Shown: piece after piece, positions 34,262 to 43,147 of the stretch | Layout of the letters: every line of letters starts with the position of its first letter | Position numbering within the stretch: the first letter of the stretch is position 1 | Source: Lysinibacillus capsici | Lineage (GTDB): Bacteria; Bacillota; Bacilli; Bacillales_A; Planococcaceae | NCBI RefSeq assembly: GCF_003367505.1 | Contig: NZ_PXXX01000016.1 | Location: 1 to 64,000, forward strand | Direction of reading: 5' to 3' | Length of the DNA stretch: 64,000 bases | Translations under genes and position numbers: made by a program | Notes under the pieces: generated by a model | Databases searched by the model: none | Told to the model about the DNA's origin: nothing | What the model saw: the letters and a program-made list of their open reading frames with translations, nothing else

Positions 34262-34678
34262 TTATTCTTGCTGGAAGCGTAATTTTAAACACGCTTTTTC
34301 AACATCATGAACCGTTTCCTTTAAAGGTATTTCACCTGTAAACGGAGCGATAGATACAGGTGCTTTTTCCGTTATGCCTTGCTGTGTTAAAACATAGTTC
34401 TTATTATTATACGTTAAATAGAACGTTTTAATCGATTTCTTGCCAAAAGAGCTAGTAGAAGAATCAAAGAAGCCCTTTAGTTGACTGCAATACTCATTGT
34501 AAAAGTCGCTTTTATAGCCAGAAAGTTCCTCGAATTTCTTACTATTAACAGCACCCGCTTCATCCACTAATTCGAATATTTTGGCGGAAAATTCCGAAAA
34601 AAATTCTTTTACTTTTACACGAATTAACGCTTTTGAATTATAGCTATTTAAGTCATCCGAAAGTGTGACTTTACTCAT
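34262..34678 (-). CDS. Conserved-looking hypothetical protein (138 aa)
   Basis: I do not recognise this 138-residue protein. It is soluble and has no signal peptide; residues about 1-75 are predicted helical (VKVKEFFSEFSAKIFELVDE) and the second half has short beta stretches (TFYLTYNNKNYVLTQQ). The ATG at 34678 has CAGGGGG 9-10 bases upstream; a longer frame from 34705 is possible. It is monocistronic with a strong terminator. Base composition is like its neighbours, so transfer is not suggested. Confidence 0.7.
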   Translation of the reverse strand: MSKVTLSDDLNSYNSKALIRVKVKEFFSEFSAKIFELVDEAGAVNSKKFEELSGYKSDFYNEYCSQLKGFFDSSTSSFGKKSIKTFYLTYNNKNYVLTQQGITEKAPVSIAPFTGEIPLKETVHDVEKACLKLRFQQE

Positions 34679-34849
34679 TGAAATGGCCCCCTGCATAAAA
34701 AACATTTACTATTAAGCTGATATCATAAATGTATAAGAAAAATATACAAATTTCAACAGGATTCAACATAATTAGCTTAAATGGCGTGCTATTAATAGTA
34801 AATATAGGTATTTTTATACGGGATCACAACGAAAAATTGACTATCAAAT

Positions 34850-35053
34850 TCAATCGTATACATGAAACAGCATAAGTTCATGTATCATTTTTTTAACAAC
34901 CTCCTCGTCTGATGGAATGGCTCCTATCCACTCAATCGTACCGTCCTTTAAATATTCCGCTTGGTATCGTTCTCGTTGATAAAAAAACGAAATAGACCAC
35001 CCAGGTAGTTGCGTGTTTTCAAATAGTGGTTTAAAACTGAAATGTTGAATCAT
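34850..35053 (-). CDS. YheE-like small protein (DUF5342)
   Basis: The 67-residue product starts MIQHFSFKPLFENTQLPGWS and has the family pattern of a PGW turn, a short beta sheet (ISFFYQRERYQAEYLKDGTI) and a C-terminal helix. B. subtilis YheE is about the same size and sits near yheB and yheA, as here, which supports the call. GAGG lies about 8 bases before the chosen ATG at 35053; the ATG three bases earlier is also possible. The function is unknown. It is divergent from yheB. Confidence 0.78.
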   Translation of the reverse strand: MIQHFSFKPLFENTQLPGWSISFFYQRERYQAEYLKDGTIEWIGAIPSDEEVVKKMIHELMLFHVYD

Positions 35054-35194
35054 CATCAAACCTCGCTTCTTATAGTATGTAGTCATATTATTCAAGTATA
35101 AAGGTATTTTTGCAACTATTCACTTTTCATAGAAGTAAATAGGATGAGATTGAAATTCTAAAGGGGTATTTCTTTCGTTGAAAATCATTGCTCT

Positions 35195-35202
35195 GCTATA
35201 AT
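35195..35202 (+). promoter_or_regulatory. Extended -10 promoter of yheB-yheA
   Basis: The extended -10 element TGCTATAAT (TATAAT at 35197-35202) lies 60 bases upstream of yheB. The -35 region is weak, as expected for extended -10 promoters. Confidence 0.55.
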
Positions 35203-35261
35203 GAGTGCAGAAGGCGACAAAATACGCCAATCTTGAATACAATTGAAATGAGAGGATACTA

Positions 35262-36404
35262 ATGGATAATTTTATAGTGACATTACTTTTTATGGCTATC
35301 ATTGGGGCTGCAATTGGGGGCGTTACAAATCACTTAGCCATTAAAATGCTTTTTCGTCCATATAAAGCGATATATATTAAAAATTGGCGTGTACCGTTTA
35401 CACCAGGCCTTATACCCAAACGACGTGATGAATTAGCTAAACAGTTGGGTCTTACAGTAGTTAATTATTTACTAACGCCTGAAACATTTAGAAAAAAGTT
35501 TTTCTCTAAGGATATTCAAGACAAAGTAGAACACTTTGTGCAAACAAAAGTTGAAGAAACAATCTTTACAAACGACAAAACAATTCAGGATTGGCTAAAC
35601 TTAGCTGGGTTTGCTCATCTACCTACTACCATTGAACAGAAGGTTGAAGCAATTGTTGAGGGACAATTTTCGTCGGTAAAGAATACACTATCAACAAAAT
35701 CAATTCGTACGCTGCTATCAGATGATATCCAAAATACAATTGATGCTAAAATTCCAGTAGCAGTTCAGCACATTTTAGAAAAAGGCGAGGATTATTTTTT
35801 ATCACCAGAAGGTGAAATGACGATTAAGGCAATGATTGATGACTTTTTATCATCAAAAGGGTCTCTAGGCGGCATGATCAATATGTTCTTAGGTGATTCC
35901 TCTTCATTAGTTGGGAAAGTTCAACGTGAGCTTGTGAAGTTTTTACAAGCACCAGGAACAACAACATTACTAACAAAAATATTTTCACAGGAATGGGAAA
36001 AACTTAAAGATCGACCCGCTATGGACTTTTTGCAAGATGTTCAATTTGACCCCATTTTATCGAAATTACAAGTGTACGTGAAAGAACAATTAGCAATCTC
36101 TGAACGTTTAAATCAACCGATTTCTTATTATTGGCCAGAAGGAAATGACTGGGCGAAGTATACCGTGATTCCACAAGCTATAGAAAAAGCTTTTGTGAAG
36201 GCAGAGGAAAAACTTGAGGATGTACTAAAACGTTTAAACTTACAAGAGGTTGTGCGAGAGCAGGTTGACTCATTCCCAGTAGAGAAATTAGAGGAGCTTG
36301 TATTAGGTATTTCAAAACGTGAGTTTAAAATGATTACTGTATTAGGTGCAGTGCTTGGTGGATTGATTGGGATTGTGCAAGGCTTGATTGTTTACTTTAT
36401 TTAA
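35262..36404 (+). CDS. yheB: DUF445-family membrane-associated protein YheB
   Basis: The 380-residue protein has one membrane helix at each end (about 5-22 and 360-379) with a long helical region between. The DUF445 signature GGVTNHLAIKMLFRPYKA is at about 20-37, and a second copy-like segment (KREFKMITVLGAVLGGLIG) precedes the C-terminal helix. The fold may bridge membranes, but no biochemical role is established. The ATG follows GAGAGG. It heads the yheB-yheA operon, as in B. subtilis. Confidence 0.92.
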   Translation: MDNFIVTLLFMAIIGAAIGGVTNHLAIKMLFRPYKAIYIKNWRVPFTPGLIPKRRDELAKQLGLTVVNYLLTPETFRKKFFSKDIQDKVEHFVQTKVEETIFTNDKTIQDWLNLAGFAHLPTTIEQKVEAIVEGQFSSVKNTLSTKSIRTLLSDDIQNTIDAKIPVAVQHILEKGEDYFLSPEGEMTIKAMIDDFLSSKGSLGGMINMFLGDSSSLVGKVQRELVKFLQAPGTTTLLTKIFSQEWEKLKDRPAMDFLQDVQFDPILSKLQVYVKEQLAISERLNQPISYYWPEGNDWAKYTVIPQAIEKAFVKAEEKLEDVLKRLNLQEVVREQVDSFPVEKLEELVLGISKREFKMITVLGAVLGGLIGIVQGLIVYFI

Positions 36405-36419
36405 AAGGGGATTGTATGA

Positions 36420-36767
36420 ATGATTAATATTTATAATGACATTAATGCGCTAGAAGCAACTTTCCGTAAGATTCCAGAATTTGAAGCGTTAAAAGCTGCT
36501 GTTGAAGTTGTTAAAAATGATGAAGAGGCATTAAATGTCTTTAAAAACTTCCGTAAAATTCAAATCGAATTACAGAAAAAGCAATTAGCTGGTGAGGATA
36601 TTTTGGAGGATGAGCTTGTCTATGCACAAAAAGCGGCACAGCTTGCACAGCAAAATGAAAAAATTTCAACGATGCTTGAGGCAGAAATGAAGGTAAGTAA
36701 AGTAATCGAAGAAGTAAATCGCATTTTAATAAAACCTATCCAAGGTTTATATGAAGGAATTCAATAA
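36420..36767 (+). CDS. yheA: YlbF/YmcA-family protein YheA
   Basis: A 115-residue helical protein of the YlbF/YmcA superfamily, the group that in B. subtilis includes partners of RNase Y. The pattern of two long helices with KNFRKIQIELQKKQLAGEDI in the loop is typical. The ATG lies 15 bases after the yheB stop, behind AAAAGGGG, so both genes are one operon. Whether YheA itself touches RNA processing is not known. Confidence 0.9.
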   Translation: MINIYNDINALEATFRKIPEFEALKAAVEVVKNDEEALNVFKNFRKIQIELQKKQLAGEDILEDELVYAQKAAQLAQQNEKISTMLEAEMKVSKVIEEVNRILIKPIQGLYEGIQ

Positions 36768-36833
36768 AAGGTGATAATCGCAATTTAAAAAGGAATAAAT
36801 TTTCTAGGAATTGCACATATAACAAGTGAGAGG

Positions 36834-36870
36834 AAAACGTGTATCCGCTATTGGTCGGTACACGTTTTTG
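36834..36870 (+). terminator. Terminator of yheB-yheA
   Basis: AAAACGTGTA and TACACGTTTTT pair around an inner CC/GG closing, followed by T residues. Confidence 0.85.
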
Positions 36871-36902
36871 CTTTATGTACCAGTTAAAGAGTATGGGAGG
36901 TT

Positions 36903-37571
36903 ATGAATATGCATGTCATCATTGAATGGACCTATAAAACACCAAAAGGAGCAACAACAGTTTTACGTTCAGCTGAAATGCCTGCAGCTCAAGCACTTTT
37001 ACTTGCAGAGGACATGGAAAGAACGGGAAGGGTAAAATCGCTACATTGTATTGATCGGCAAGATACAAATTGGTCACTTAAAGAGCTAAAAGCATATTTA
37101 AAGGAAATTGATACAGAGCCTCATAATATTACGCTCTATTTTGATGGAGGTTTTGATCGTGGGACAAGGCAAGCAGGACTAGGCTGCGCCATTTATTACG
37201 AACAAAATGGTAAACCTTTACGATTGAGAAGGAATGCCTTTTCGTCTGAATTGAAATCAAATAACGAGGCAGAGTATGCAGCGCTTTATTTAGCCTTAGT
37301 AGAACTAGAACTTTTAAATGTCCACCATTTGCCTGTGCGTATTATAGGAGATTCACAAGTGGTCATCAATCAACTGAATGGGGAATGGCCAGCATCGGAA
37401 AAAGAACTAGCAAGCTGGGCAGATAAAATTGATGCTAAGCTGGAGCAACTTCACATTCAAGCCGAATACCAGCTTGTTTCACGTAAGGATAATTCGGAAG
37501 CAGATCGCCTTGCTACTCAAGCTTTAAATGGCATCGATATTACTGGTTTGAGCGAGATTGTTAAAGAATAG
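36903..37571 (+). CDS. RNase H-like (reverse-transcriptase-like) protein
   Basis: The 222-residue protein has an N-terminal 70-residue extension and a C-terminal RNase HI fold. All acidic catalytic residues are present: Asp81 (YFDGGF), Glu122 (NNEAEY), Asp150 (GDSQVV) and Asp201 (ADRLA). It may therefore cleave RNA in RNA-DNA hybrids, like the YpeP/YpdQ group of Bacillus. The ATG follows GGGAGG. It is monocistronic between two terminators. Confidence 0.9.
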   Translation: MNMHVIIEWTYKTPKGATTVLRSAEMPAAQALLLAEDMERTGRVKSLHCIDRQDTNWSLKELKAYLKEIDTEPHNITLYFDGGFDRGTRQAGLGCAIYYEQNGKPLRLRRNAFSSELKSNNEAEYAALYLALVELELLNVHHLPVRIIGDSQVVINQLNGEWPASEKELASWADKIDAKLEQLHIQAEYQLVSRKDNSEADRLATQALNGIDITGLSEIVKE

Positions 37572-37575
37572 GAAT

Positions 37576-37607
37576 AAGAGGTGGCAGTAGATACTGCCAC
37601 CTCTTTC
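37576..37607 (+). terminator. Terminator after the RNase H-like gene
   Basis: AAGAGGTGGCAGT and ACTGCCACCTCTT form a perfect 13-bp stem around a 4-base loop with a short T run. Confidence 0.88.
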
Positions 37608-37690
37608 TCATAAAATCCTCGGTTTGCACTGAAACTTTTTCCATTTTAAAACTACTACTACTATGAATCCAAACAATAAGGAGAGATTTT

Positions 37691-38602
37691 ATGAACATGA
37701 AAAAAATAGCACCTGCAGCTATGTCTGCATTATTATTTGGAAGTGCCCTTGTACCGGTAGCTTCAGCAAATGAGCAGCAATCCACAGAAGCGGAGGTACC
37801 ACAAATACAAATTGATCCCGTACACATTTTTAATGATACTCGTGGTACTGTGGAAGATGTTCGTATTGGGGAAAATATTACATATTACACAGTAAAAGAA
37901 GGCGAGCAAACAAATGTATTAGAAATTACTAAAGATACTCTCGTGTTCGACAATACTGGGAAGAAAGTGGAGCTACAAAAGGGTGATAAAGTATTAGCTT
38001 ATACCTTTGCTAACAAACCGCAAAAATATATTTATCCACCACAATTCAATCCAGAGGTTGTCATCGTTGAAACAGAAGAAGTTGGTTTTGTAGAAGTGGA
38101 TTATTTCTTTGAAGATTTAACTAATACGTATGATATTTTAAAATTAAATATTGGGAAAGAAACAGAGCTATTCAATGAAAAAGGTGAAAAGGTGGACGCT
38201 AAAGATTTAGCAGAGAAGCATCTAATTGTTTTCTATACGGCCTCTACTAAAAGTATCCCAGCTCAAACAACACCATCTAAAGTAATTGTACTGGACGATG
38301 ATTCCTCAACTACTAAGAATCCAATAAATGAAGAAATTGATAATATTATCGCATCAGATTCTTATGAAGTAGCTGGTACAAAAATGGTGCCATTACGTGT
38401 GATCGCTGAAAAGCTTGGCTTCAAAGTGGATTCTACAGGCAAGGGGGCAATCCTTTCAAAAGGGAATATGTCTTACACAATTACTCGCGGTGAAAAAACA
38501 TTTGGCTATAATAAGGCATTACGTACACTAACAGTCGCACCGACCTTAAAAGATACAAAGACATATGTACCTGTTGAATTTGTGGATGAATATTTAAAAT
38601 AA
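37691..38602 (+). CDS. Secreted copper-amine-oxidase-N-domain (stalk) protein
   Basis: The 303-residue protein has a signal peptide (cleavage near residue 26, ASA-N), an unfamiliar acidic beta-rich middle region (30-205), and a C-terminal copper amine oxidase N-terminal-like domain (about 225-302) with the typical MVPLRVIAEKLGFKVD and TYVPVEFVDEYL strands. This domain is a wall- or protein-binding module in Bacillales and does not imply oxidase activity. The ATG follows AAGGAGAG at 6 bases. It is a single gene with terminators on both sides; its role is unknown. Confidence 0.87.
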   Translation: MNMKKIAPAAMSALLFGSALVPVASANEQQSTEAEVPQIQIDPVHIFNDTRGTVEDVRIGENITYYTVKEGEQTNVLEITKDTLVFDNTGKKVELQKGDKVLAYTFANKPQKYIYPPQFNPEVVIVETEEVGFVEVDYFFEDLTNTYDILKLNIGKETELFNEKGEKVDAKDLAEKHLIVFYTASTKSIPAQTTPSKVIVLDDDSSTTKNPINEEIDNIIASDSYEVAGTKMVPLRVIAEKLGFKVDSTGKGAILSKGNMSYTITRGEKTFGYNKALRTLTVAPTLKDTKTYVPVEFVDEYLK

Positions 38603-38607
38603 TTAAG

Positions 38608-38646
38608 AAAATAGTATGCCAACAATGCTTGGCATACTATTTTTAT
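38608..38646. terminator. Bidirectional terminator
   Basis: AAATAGTATGCCA and TGGCATACTATTT pair around a short loop with T runs on both strands, between convergent genes. Confidence 0.88.
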
Positions 38647-38652
38647 TTGTGG

Positions 38653-39051
38653 TTACTCAGCCATTGCTAGAGCGTAATGGTTCTTTGAGGAAATAAAGGC
38701 TGGATACTTTTTCGCGAATTGTTGGAGACATTGTTTAAAGGATATTGTACTCATGAAGTTTTTAGCTAATACCATTTCATCTGAATACAATAAAAATTGC
38801 TGAAAATGCTGTTGAATAAATACCCTTGTCTTTTCATAATGCTTGTTAATTGAAATAGCGCCATAGATTTCTTGTTGATCAATAATATAAATAAAGTCAC
38901 AAAGTACTTTATGTGTGCCGTATTTAAGTTTTACCGTGACATATAATGTTTTTTCGTCACAGCGCTCTAAATCAAAATGGTGGAATGCTACTTCTACTTG
39001 ATGAATAAAGCTCGAAACAGATGTATAATTGTCATTTTTTAAAATAAACAT
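38653..39051 (-). CDS. Hypothetical protein (132 aa)
   Basis: I do not recognise this 132-residue protein. It appears soluble and mixed alpha/beta, with a beta-rich first half (KTLYVTVKLKYGTHKVLCDF) and a helical second half. The ATG at 39051 follows AAAGGTGGTG; an in-frame start four codons earlier is less likely. It lies alone, divergent from hemZ. Confidence 0.68.
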   Translation of the reverse strand: MFILKNDNYTSVSSFIHQVEVAFHHFDLERCDEKTLYVTVKLKYGTHKVLCDFIYIIDQQEIYGAISINKHYEKTRVFIQQHFQQFLLYSDEMVLAKNFMSTISFKQCLQQFAKKYPAFISSKNHYALAMAE

Positions 39052-39216
39052 TCTCGACACCACCTTTTCTGAAAATTATAATGACAAAAAAATAGTTTGT
39101 CTATATTTAAACAGAATATTCTGTTATTTTATAGATTCTAATTGTTATTTTGCTTATAGTCATAGAAATTTGTTAAACTTAAATCTGCAATATATAAAAG
39201 AAGAGAGCGAAACGAA

Positions 39217-40722
39217 ATGAAAATTATTCATATAGATCAAAAATATCCTGAAGATTGGATTCGCGTATTAAATCATATTGCGAATTTATTTTTTGAGGAT
39301 TCCAAGCTGAAGGTTGAACCAATGGGAGCAGATATGTCTGCTTCATTTGACTATCAGACTGGAAAAGATTTTTCCATTTCTACAAAAGCAAACTTGATTG
39401 TAGATGGTAAGCAATACACGAATGAGTACAGTATTCAATATGAGTCCCCAGCAACAGATCGTGAGCTAAATATTCGCATAAAACGTGCATTGTCACATGT
39501 ATTTTTAGATGTTCTTGAACAGCATACTGGAGTGCATCAGCAATGGGGGATTTTAACGGGTGTACGCCCAACAAAGCTGTATCATAAATTTAGAAAAGAA
39601 GGTAAAAGTGAGCAAGAAATTGCTGATCTATTAATTCGAGATTTCCGCTTATCAAAGGAAAAAGTTGGACTATTAAAGGAAATTGTGGACCGACAACTAG
39701 TGACCATTCCTGATCTTGATGCCATTGGACAAGAAATCAGTGTTTATATTGGTATTCCATTCTGCCCTACCAAATGTGCATATTGCACTTTCCCAGCCTA
39801 TGCGATTGGTAGTAATCGTAAGCAAGGGCGTGTTACGACTTTTTTAGATGGCTTGCATATTGAATTGCGCGAAATGGGCAAATGGCTGAAGGACAATGAT
39901 ATGAAAATCACCTCCATTTATTGGGGTGGTGGTACCCCGACTTCAATTGAGGCCGATGAAATGGATGCCTTATATCAAACGATGTATGAATCATTCCCTA
40001 ACCCTGAAACAATTCGAGAGGTGACAGTGGAAGCAGGAAGACCTGATACCATCACACCAGAAAAATTAGAAGTACTAAAAAAATGGGGTATTGATCGTAT
40101 TAGTGTAAATCCACAATCTTATACTGATGAAACATTAAAAGCAATTGGTCGTCATCACACAGTCCAGGAAACCATTGATAAGTTTTGGCTTGCAAGAGAA
40201 TCAGGTATGAACAATATCAATATGGATCTTATAATTGGGCTACCGAATGAAGGGATTGAAGAATTCCAACATTCATTAGAGGAATCGGCAAAAATGCAGC
40301 CAGAGTCTTTAACTGTTCATACGCTATCATTTAAACGTGCTTCAGAGATGACGCGTAATAAGGATAAATACAAAGTAGCCGACCGTGATACGGTAGCTGA
40401 AATGATGGCAATGGCACAAATTTGGACAAAAGAAAATGATTATGTTCCATACTATTTATATCGTCAGAAAAATATTTTAGGTAATTTAGAAAATGTCGGC
40501 TATAGTAAAGCGGGAGAAGAAAGTATTTATAATATCGTTATTATGGAAGAAGTGCAGACAATCTTAGGAATTGGCTGTGGGGCATCCTCAAAATTTGTTC
40601 ATCCCGAAACAGGGAGAATTACACAATTCCATAATCCTAAAGATCCTGCTGCCTATATTATGACCTTTGAAGAGGCTATTGGGAAGAAAATAGAATTTTT
40701 AAATGAATTATATAAGGCTTAA
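39217..40722 (+). CDS. hemZ: Oxygen-independent coproporphyrinogen III oxidase-like HemZ
   Basis: HemZ is a radical-SAM enzyme of anaerobic haem synthesis. The 501-residue protein has a HemZ-specific N-terminal region (1-170) and a radical-SAM domain with the cluster cysteines Cys183, Cys187 and Cys190 (CPTKCAYC), the SAM-binding WGGGTPT, and the C-terminal YYLYRQKN of the family. The length matches B. subtilis HemZ (about 500). The ATG lies 9-10 bases after AGAGAG. It is monocistronic, and a strong hairpin follows. Confidence 0.94.
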   Translation: MKIIHIDQKYPEDWIRVLNHIANLFFEDSKLKVEPMGADMSASFDYQTGKDFSISTKANLIVDGKQYTNEYSIQYESPATDRELNIRIKRALSHVFLDVLEQHTGVHQQWGILTGVRPTKLYHKFRKEGKSEQEIADLLIRDFRLSKEKVGLLKEIVDRQLVTIPDLDAIGQEISVYIGIPFCPTKCAYCTFPAYAIGSNRKQGRVTTFLDGLHIELREMGKWLKDNDMKITSIYWGGGTPTSIEADEMDALYQTMYESFPNPETIREVTVEAGRPDTITPEKLEVLKKWGIDRISVNPQSYTDETLKAIGRHHTVQETIDKFWLARESGMNNINMDLIIGLPNEGIEEFQHSLEESAKMQPESLTVHTLSFKRASEMTRNKDKYKVADRDTVAEMMAMAQIWTKENDYVPYYLYRQKNILGNLENVGYSKAGEESIYNIVIMEEVQTILGIGCGASSKFVHPETGRITQFHNPKDPAAYIMTFEEAIGKKIEFLNELYKA

Positions 40723-40727
40723 TGATA

Positions 40728-40757
40728 AAGGCAATCTGATCTGTTCAGATTGCCTTC
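40728..40757. terminator. Bidirectional terminator hemZ / cdaR
   Basis: AAGGCAATCTGA and TCAGATTGCCTT form a perfect 12-bp stem around CTGT or similar, reaching into the end of the convergent cdaR gene. Confidence 0.86.
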
Positions 40758-41842
40758 ATTGTTTGTAGTGTTCGTAATGTACAGGCCATTTTTAGCAGAA
40801 CAGCATCCTCAAAGTATTGCGGATCATAGCCTGTTAATTCCCTTATTTTATTTAAACGATAAGTAAGTGTATGTCGATGAATATTCAATTGCTGAGCACA
40901 ATGCTTTAGCTGTAAATTACAATCAAAAAACGATTGTAATGTTTCCAATTGTTTAGCGTCTAAATTTTTGAGTACACGACGGTAAAATGCTTGTACCTCC
41001 TCCGATTCAAGAGGTTTAAAAAGGGAATATAACTCGACATCTTCAAAAAAAGTCAATTCATTATTGATTGCAGCAAATTTTAGAGCTGTTCTGGCACCTT
41101 GGTAGCTATAGGGAAGCTGAGATAAATGCTGAACCACAGGCCCTACCCCAATTTGAAGGGAGGGAAGTTTCTGCTTCTGCTTACGCAGTGCTTTTATAAT
41201 AGGACGGCAATTTTGCTCCATACAACTTGTTAGTAGGATATAGTATTCCTGTAATTGGCTATGACCAGCAAGAATAGGCTGTTTGTAAAATAGATCCTCA
41301 AAAAAGAAGGGTATTGTATTTTCTGCGTAGGATGCTTCATTTAAGCTCACTAAAATCACCTGAAAAGGGCCCGAAAGAGCAAATGGTAATTTCTGAATCC
41401 GTTCAGTTAAGGTTCCGTCTAGCTTACTTCCATGAACGAGTGCTTCAAATATGTAATCGTTATTCTTTCGTTGCCATTCGCTTTTAGATTCAACAATCGC
41501 TTGATGGGCCATAATCTCTGTTGTGAGTTGAACGAGATTAGCAATTTCAAGCATATCCTCTGAATCTCCTGTAATACCTATAACACCTACAACCTCATCT
41601 TGATACATAATTGGCATATTGATGCCTGGTTTTGTGTTTGGATAAAGTGCTATATTTTCCTCATTTATAATTAGAGTCTCTTTTGACTGTGCTACGTATA
41701 GTGCACCTTCATGAATATTTTCCACCCTCATTTTATCCCCAGAAGCTAAAATGACTCCACTTGGGCTGATAACATTAATATTGTGACGCAAGCGCAACAT
41801 CGTTTGATGGACGATGTCTTCTGCTAACTTTTTTGTCAACAT
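40745..41842 (-). CDS. cdaR: CdaR-family sugar-diacid/glycerate regulator
   Basis: A 365-residue activator with an N-terminal sugar-diacid recognition domain (about 1-135, with GVILASGDKMRV and GVIGITGD) and a C-terminal PucR-type helix-turn-helix (about 305-360, CAQQLNIHRHTLTYRLNKIR). It is divergent from glxK and the GntP permease, which it most likely activates in response to glycerate or glucarate-type acids. The ATG has GAGGTG about 13 bases upstream. Confidence 0.92.
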   Translation of the reverse strand: MLTKKLAEDIVHQTMLRLRHNINVISPSGVILASGDKMRVENIHEGALYVAQSKETLIINEENIALYPNTKPGINMPIMYQDEVVGVIGITGDSEDMLEIANLVQLTTEIMAHQAIVESKSEWQRKNNDYIFEALVHGSKLDGTLTERIQKLPFALSGPFQVILVSLNEASYAENTIPFFFEDLFYKQPILAGHSQLQEYYILLTSCMEQNCRPIIKALRKQKQKLPSLQIGVGPVVQHLSQLPYSYQGARTALKFAAINNELTFFEDVELYSLFKPLESEEVQAFYRRVLKNLDAKQLETLQSFFDCNLQLKHCAQQLNIHRHTLTYRLNKIRELTGYDPQYFEDAVLLKMACTLRTLQTMKAI

Positions 41843-41937
41843 GTTTATACACCTCGCATAAAAAACAGCCTGTTATATGACAGATAAATTGTACACCTAT
41901 TATAATGTTTTCTGAATTTATTGTCATTATAATAAAT

Positions 41938-41951
41938 TGTAAGCGCTTAAC
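41938..41951 (+). promoter_or_regulatory. Candidate CcpA cre site (glxK-gntP)
   Basis: TGTAAGCGCTTAAC matches 12 of 14 positions of the cre consensus TGWAARCGYTWNCW, with a perfect core. It lies 57 bases before the glxK start, so glucose repression of glycerate use is expected. Confidence 0.62.
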
Positions 41952-42007
41952 TTAGGGATATGAAAATTTACGTAAATGTCAATGGACGACATAAGTGGAG
42001 GTATATC

Positions 42008-43147
42008 ATGAAAGTTATCATTAGTCCAGATTCCTACAAGGGTACTCTGTCAGCAGTTGAAGTAGCAAAGGCAATGCAAAAAGGAATCTTAGATGTGGAT
42101 CATTCAATTGAAACAATTATACTACCAGTGGCAGATGGTGGTGAAGGTACACTGCACTCACTTATTGCCTCTACAGATGGCCGATATTGCTCAGCAACTG
42201 TGCTTGATCCATTGGGAAGAGCTATCCAGGCTCAATATGGTGTACTGGGCGATCAAGTAACCTGTGTAATAGAGATGGCTCAAGCATCTGGTATTATGCT
42301 GTTACAAGAAAGTGAGAAAAATCCTGAACTTGCTACATCTTATGGCACAGGACAATTAATTAAAGCCGCACTTGATCAAGGTTTTAGAAAATTTATTATT
42401 GGCATTGGTGGGAGTGCTACAAATGATGCGGGTACTGGTATGTTACAAGCATTAGGTGTGCGGTTATTATCAGCGGAAGGGGTGGAACTTGAGGCTGGTG
42501 TTTCTAACCTTATGCAATTAGATGTCATAGATATGAGTCTACTAGACACTAGATTAGCAGAATCAACATTTACGATTGCCTGTGATGTGGATAATCCGCT
42601 TATTGGTGAACGAGGAGCCACTGCCATCTTTGGTCCACAAAAGGGTGTTCAAAAACACCAGGTCGCTGAATTTGATCGTTGTTTAAAGCATTTTGCAGAT
42701 ATTGTTGAAGCTCAATTTGCTATACGATTACATGACTATAAAGGTGCTGGAGCCGCTGGGGGAATGGGGGGCGCATTAATCGCTTTTTTAAAAGGAACCT
42801 TCCATGCAGGAATTGACCTTGTGCTGGACGCTGTACAACTTCAGGCTCATTTAGCAGAAGCACAGTTAGTGATAACGGGTGAAGGAAAATCTGATCTTCA
42901 AACATTACATGGTAAGGCACCATTAGGTGTAGCCAAAGCTGCAAAGCAAGCGAATGTAGAGGCGATGCTGCTGTCTGGAGGAATTGATACCAAGGCAAAT
43001 GCAGCATTACAAGCGTATTTTACAGTTGTTGAGTCATTGGTAGATGAGGAGATTGATGTGCAGCAGGCAATGCAAGAACCTGCACACTTTATTCGGTTAA
43101 AAACTAAAAGAATGATAGAGCGTTACTTACAAAAGGGGGATGTCTAG
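42008..43147 (+). CDS. glxK: Glycerate kinase (GlxK/GarK type)
   Basis: The 379-residue enzyme phosphorylates glycerate with ATP to 2-phosphoglycerate (or 3-phosphoglycerate). The family's KVIISPDSYKGTLSA start, the PVADGGEGT motif (about 40-48), GGSATNDAG (about 137-145), and the glycine-rich GAGAAGGMGGAL (about 245-256) are all visible. The ATG at 42008 follows GGAGG; a frame extending from 41960 is less likely. It abuts the GntP permease gene with no gap, and cdaR lies opposite, so the three form a glycerate-use module. Confidence 0.94.
   Translation: MKVIISPDSYKGTLSAVEVAKAMQKGILDVDHSIETIILPVADGGEGTLHSLIASTDGRYCSATVLDPLGRAIQAQYGVLGDQVTCVIEMAQASGIMLLQESEKNPELATSYGTGQLIKAALDQGFRKFIIGIGGSATNDAGTGMLQALGVRLLSAEGVELEAGVSNLMQLDVIDMSLLDTRLAESTFTIACDVDNPLIGERGATAIFGPQKGVQKHQVAEFDRCLKHFADIVEAQFAIRLHDYKGAGAAGGMGGALIAFLKGTFHAGIDLVLDAVQLQAHLAEAQLVITGEGKSDLQTLHGKAPLGVAKAAKQANVEAMLLSGGIDTKANAALQAYFTVVESLVDEEIDVQQAMQEPAHFIRLKTKRMIERYLQKGDV

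Noticed and set aside
34073..34282. 69-codon plus-strand frame
   Set aside because: It lacks a ribosome site and reads through a strong terminator hairpin.
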